This document shows positions 62,914 to 64,000 of a stretch of DNA of 64,000 nt, piece after piece (the stretch's first letter is position 1; every line of letters begins with the position of its first letter). Origin of the DNA: Rhytidiadelphus loreus (taxonomy: Eukaryota > Streptophyta > Bryopsida > Hypnales > Hylocomiaceae); NCBI GenBank assembly GCA_947034895.1, contig OX344761.1, positions 22,084,863-22,148,862 of the forward strand, given 5' to 3'. Made by a program: the position numbers and the translations under genes. The notes beneath the pieces are model-generated. The model ran no database searches and was not told where the DNA came from. It was given only the letters and a program-made list of their open reading frames with translations.

Positions 62914-64000
62914 GAGGAGAGTACCCGGCCGTGGGACTGTTCTCAAGACTACCTGTCGGAAGCTAGGAGTGAAGGACTTTCGACGCACAGAAAGGGTAAG
63001 AATAGGATCTCTGAACATTTTGTGTTTGTACCTGATGATGGGGATGTGACTTCAGTGATGTTTTGTTGGAAGAGTGGTTGGCAAGGACTTTGTTGCAATT
63101 GGAAGCTGGAGAACATATATTGTTGTTAGGGCTAAACTCCAAATAATGTAAAGGTTTGGCTTTAGGTGCTAGCTTAAGCATACTGGGCACGTCTTACACA
63201 TACAGCCTGAAGTTTTATAACTTAGTAAAATGAAAAGAAACAGTTAATTAAGAGCTATCCTTTTCTTTGCTACGAGATGGTGTAACGGAACAAATTATGT
63301 GTGTTACAACAGGGTCCCTTGGTGTAAAAGAAGCAAACATGAGAATTGGAAGACCACGGCGCCACTCTTCTAGGTACGGAGCCTAGACTATCCAACTACA
63401 AATTTTGGTTGTCTGGAAACGTAGGCATTTGTTGATTGTGTATAGTGTGCTAATTAATGCAGGCAGGCTTTGCTCCCACATTTTGCTATTTGAGCTTTTT
63501 GTGACCACAAAACAGATAGCTTGTGCAAACCTAGCTCTAGTGAACTGATTAAGGAGATATTTTAAGAGACTTTCCAAGTGAATCTGCAGATATTGTCCTA
63601 ACATCAGTGCGGATTTTTCACAGCATGGACGAAGTTGACAAAGACGGTAATGTCCTTTGGCACGGAGTGAAGCTGGGCGAGTTTTGGAAAACCGACATGC
63701 AAGTTGCCATCAACGACAGCAACCGTCGAGAAGACGCTTCCTTCACGATTCGCATGGGAAAAGCCGGCACTTCCCTGCCATATCAGCAAGTAGGTTCTGG
63801 ACATACTTCCATTACTGTCAACTGATGTTTTTGTTCAAACATGATATATTCAATGTATACGTTCAGATATTGCACAGATCAACTGATCGAACACTCATCC
63901 TGGTTGGTAAATATATGCTATTGTGGCAGCCCATCCCGGCGGACTTCGCCAGGTACCACAAGAGTCTGTTGCAGGAGAGTATAACGCTGGAGGGTCCAAC
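62914..64000 (+). CDS. Probable B3-domain protein, 5' part (truncated by window end)
   Basis: A split gene running off the window. Exons that join in phase are 62914-62995, 63313-63373, 63624-63789 and 63930-64000+. The last two encode MDEVDKDGNVLWHGVKLGEF, then a stretch with FTIRMGKAG and the junction SLPYQQ-PIPADFARYHKSLL, ending ESITLEGP. The pattern of IPxxFxRxH, about six residues, then xITLxGP is typical of plant B3 DNA-binding domains (REM-like), so a nuclear transcription factor is likely, but only the first half of the domain is visible. The start codon is not certain: an ATG in the second exon (about 63342) or further upstream is possible. A further exon-like segment (62544-62632) is open but does not join in phase, so it may be leader sequence. 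Confidence 0.55.

Noticed and set aside
1..64000. CRISPR array, prokaryotic operon, tRNA or rRNA genes
   Set aside because: No regular spacer-repeat structure, no bacterial gene arrangement, and no cloverleaf or rRNA-like segment could be supported on either strand.

Overview
This is a nuclear genomic window from a land plant. The evidence is many short exons with GT-AG introns, a two-domain (plant/animal type) delta-1-pyrroline-5-carboxylate synthase, a plant LRR receptor kinase, a B3-type protein, plant-style telo boxes, and AT-rich intergenic DNA full of small inverted-repeat transposons. Gene spacing near 10 kb and moderate introns suggest a compact genome, perhaps a bryophyte or other non-seed plant, but this is inference and the species cannot be read from the sequence.

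Layout. 1-820: three head-to-tail copies of a TTA-targeting MITE. 2985-10702 (+): a 16-exon LRR receptor-like kinase with a large foldback element in one intron. 14042-17280: a repeat-rich stretch holding a (CAG)9 tract, six tandem copies of a unit that each keep a related ~20-residue reading frame open, a single-exon J-domain protein (15605-16045), and tandem copies derived from that gene's 3' end. 17.6-26.5 kb: AT-rich DNA with MITEs and minisatellites. 26558-32520 (-): a complete 19-exon P5CS gene, including one GC-AG intron. 34-46 kb: AT-rich DNA with a decayed PIF/Harbinger transposon (SANT-like ORF1 plus DDE transposase) whose ORF1 is interrupted by a 566-bp hAT-like element with a perfect 8-bp target duplication. 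46255-47732 (+): an HMA-domain protein with a 13-residue repeat tail. 51015-53632 (-): RNA polymerase III subunit RPC8, with three 160-bp tandem repeats, each carrying a telo box, around intron 1. 53.7-62 kb: AT-rich DNA with more MITEs. 62914-64000 (+): the start of a probable B3-domain gene that runs off the window.

The intact genes are unrelated in function (receptor signalling, chaperone partner, proline synthesis, metal binding, Pol III transcription, probable transcription factor). They look like ordinary neighbours in a plant chromosome, with no sign of an operon or biosynthetic cluster. The least explained feature is the six-copy reading-frame-preserving array at 14721-15554, just upstream of the J-protein gene. 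Exon structures were assembled by hand from splice sites, reading phase and family conservation. No database search was run.
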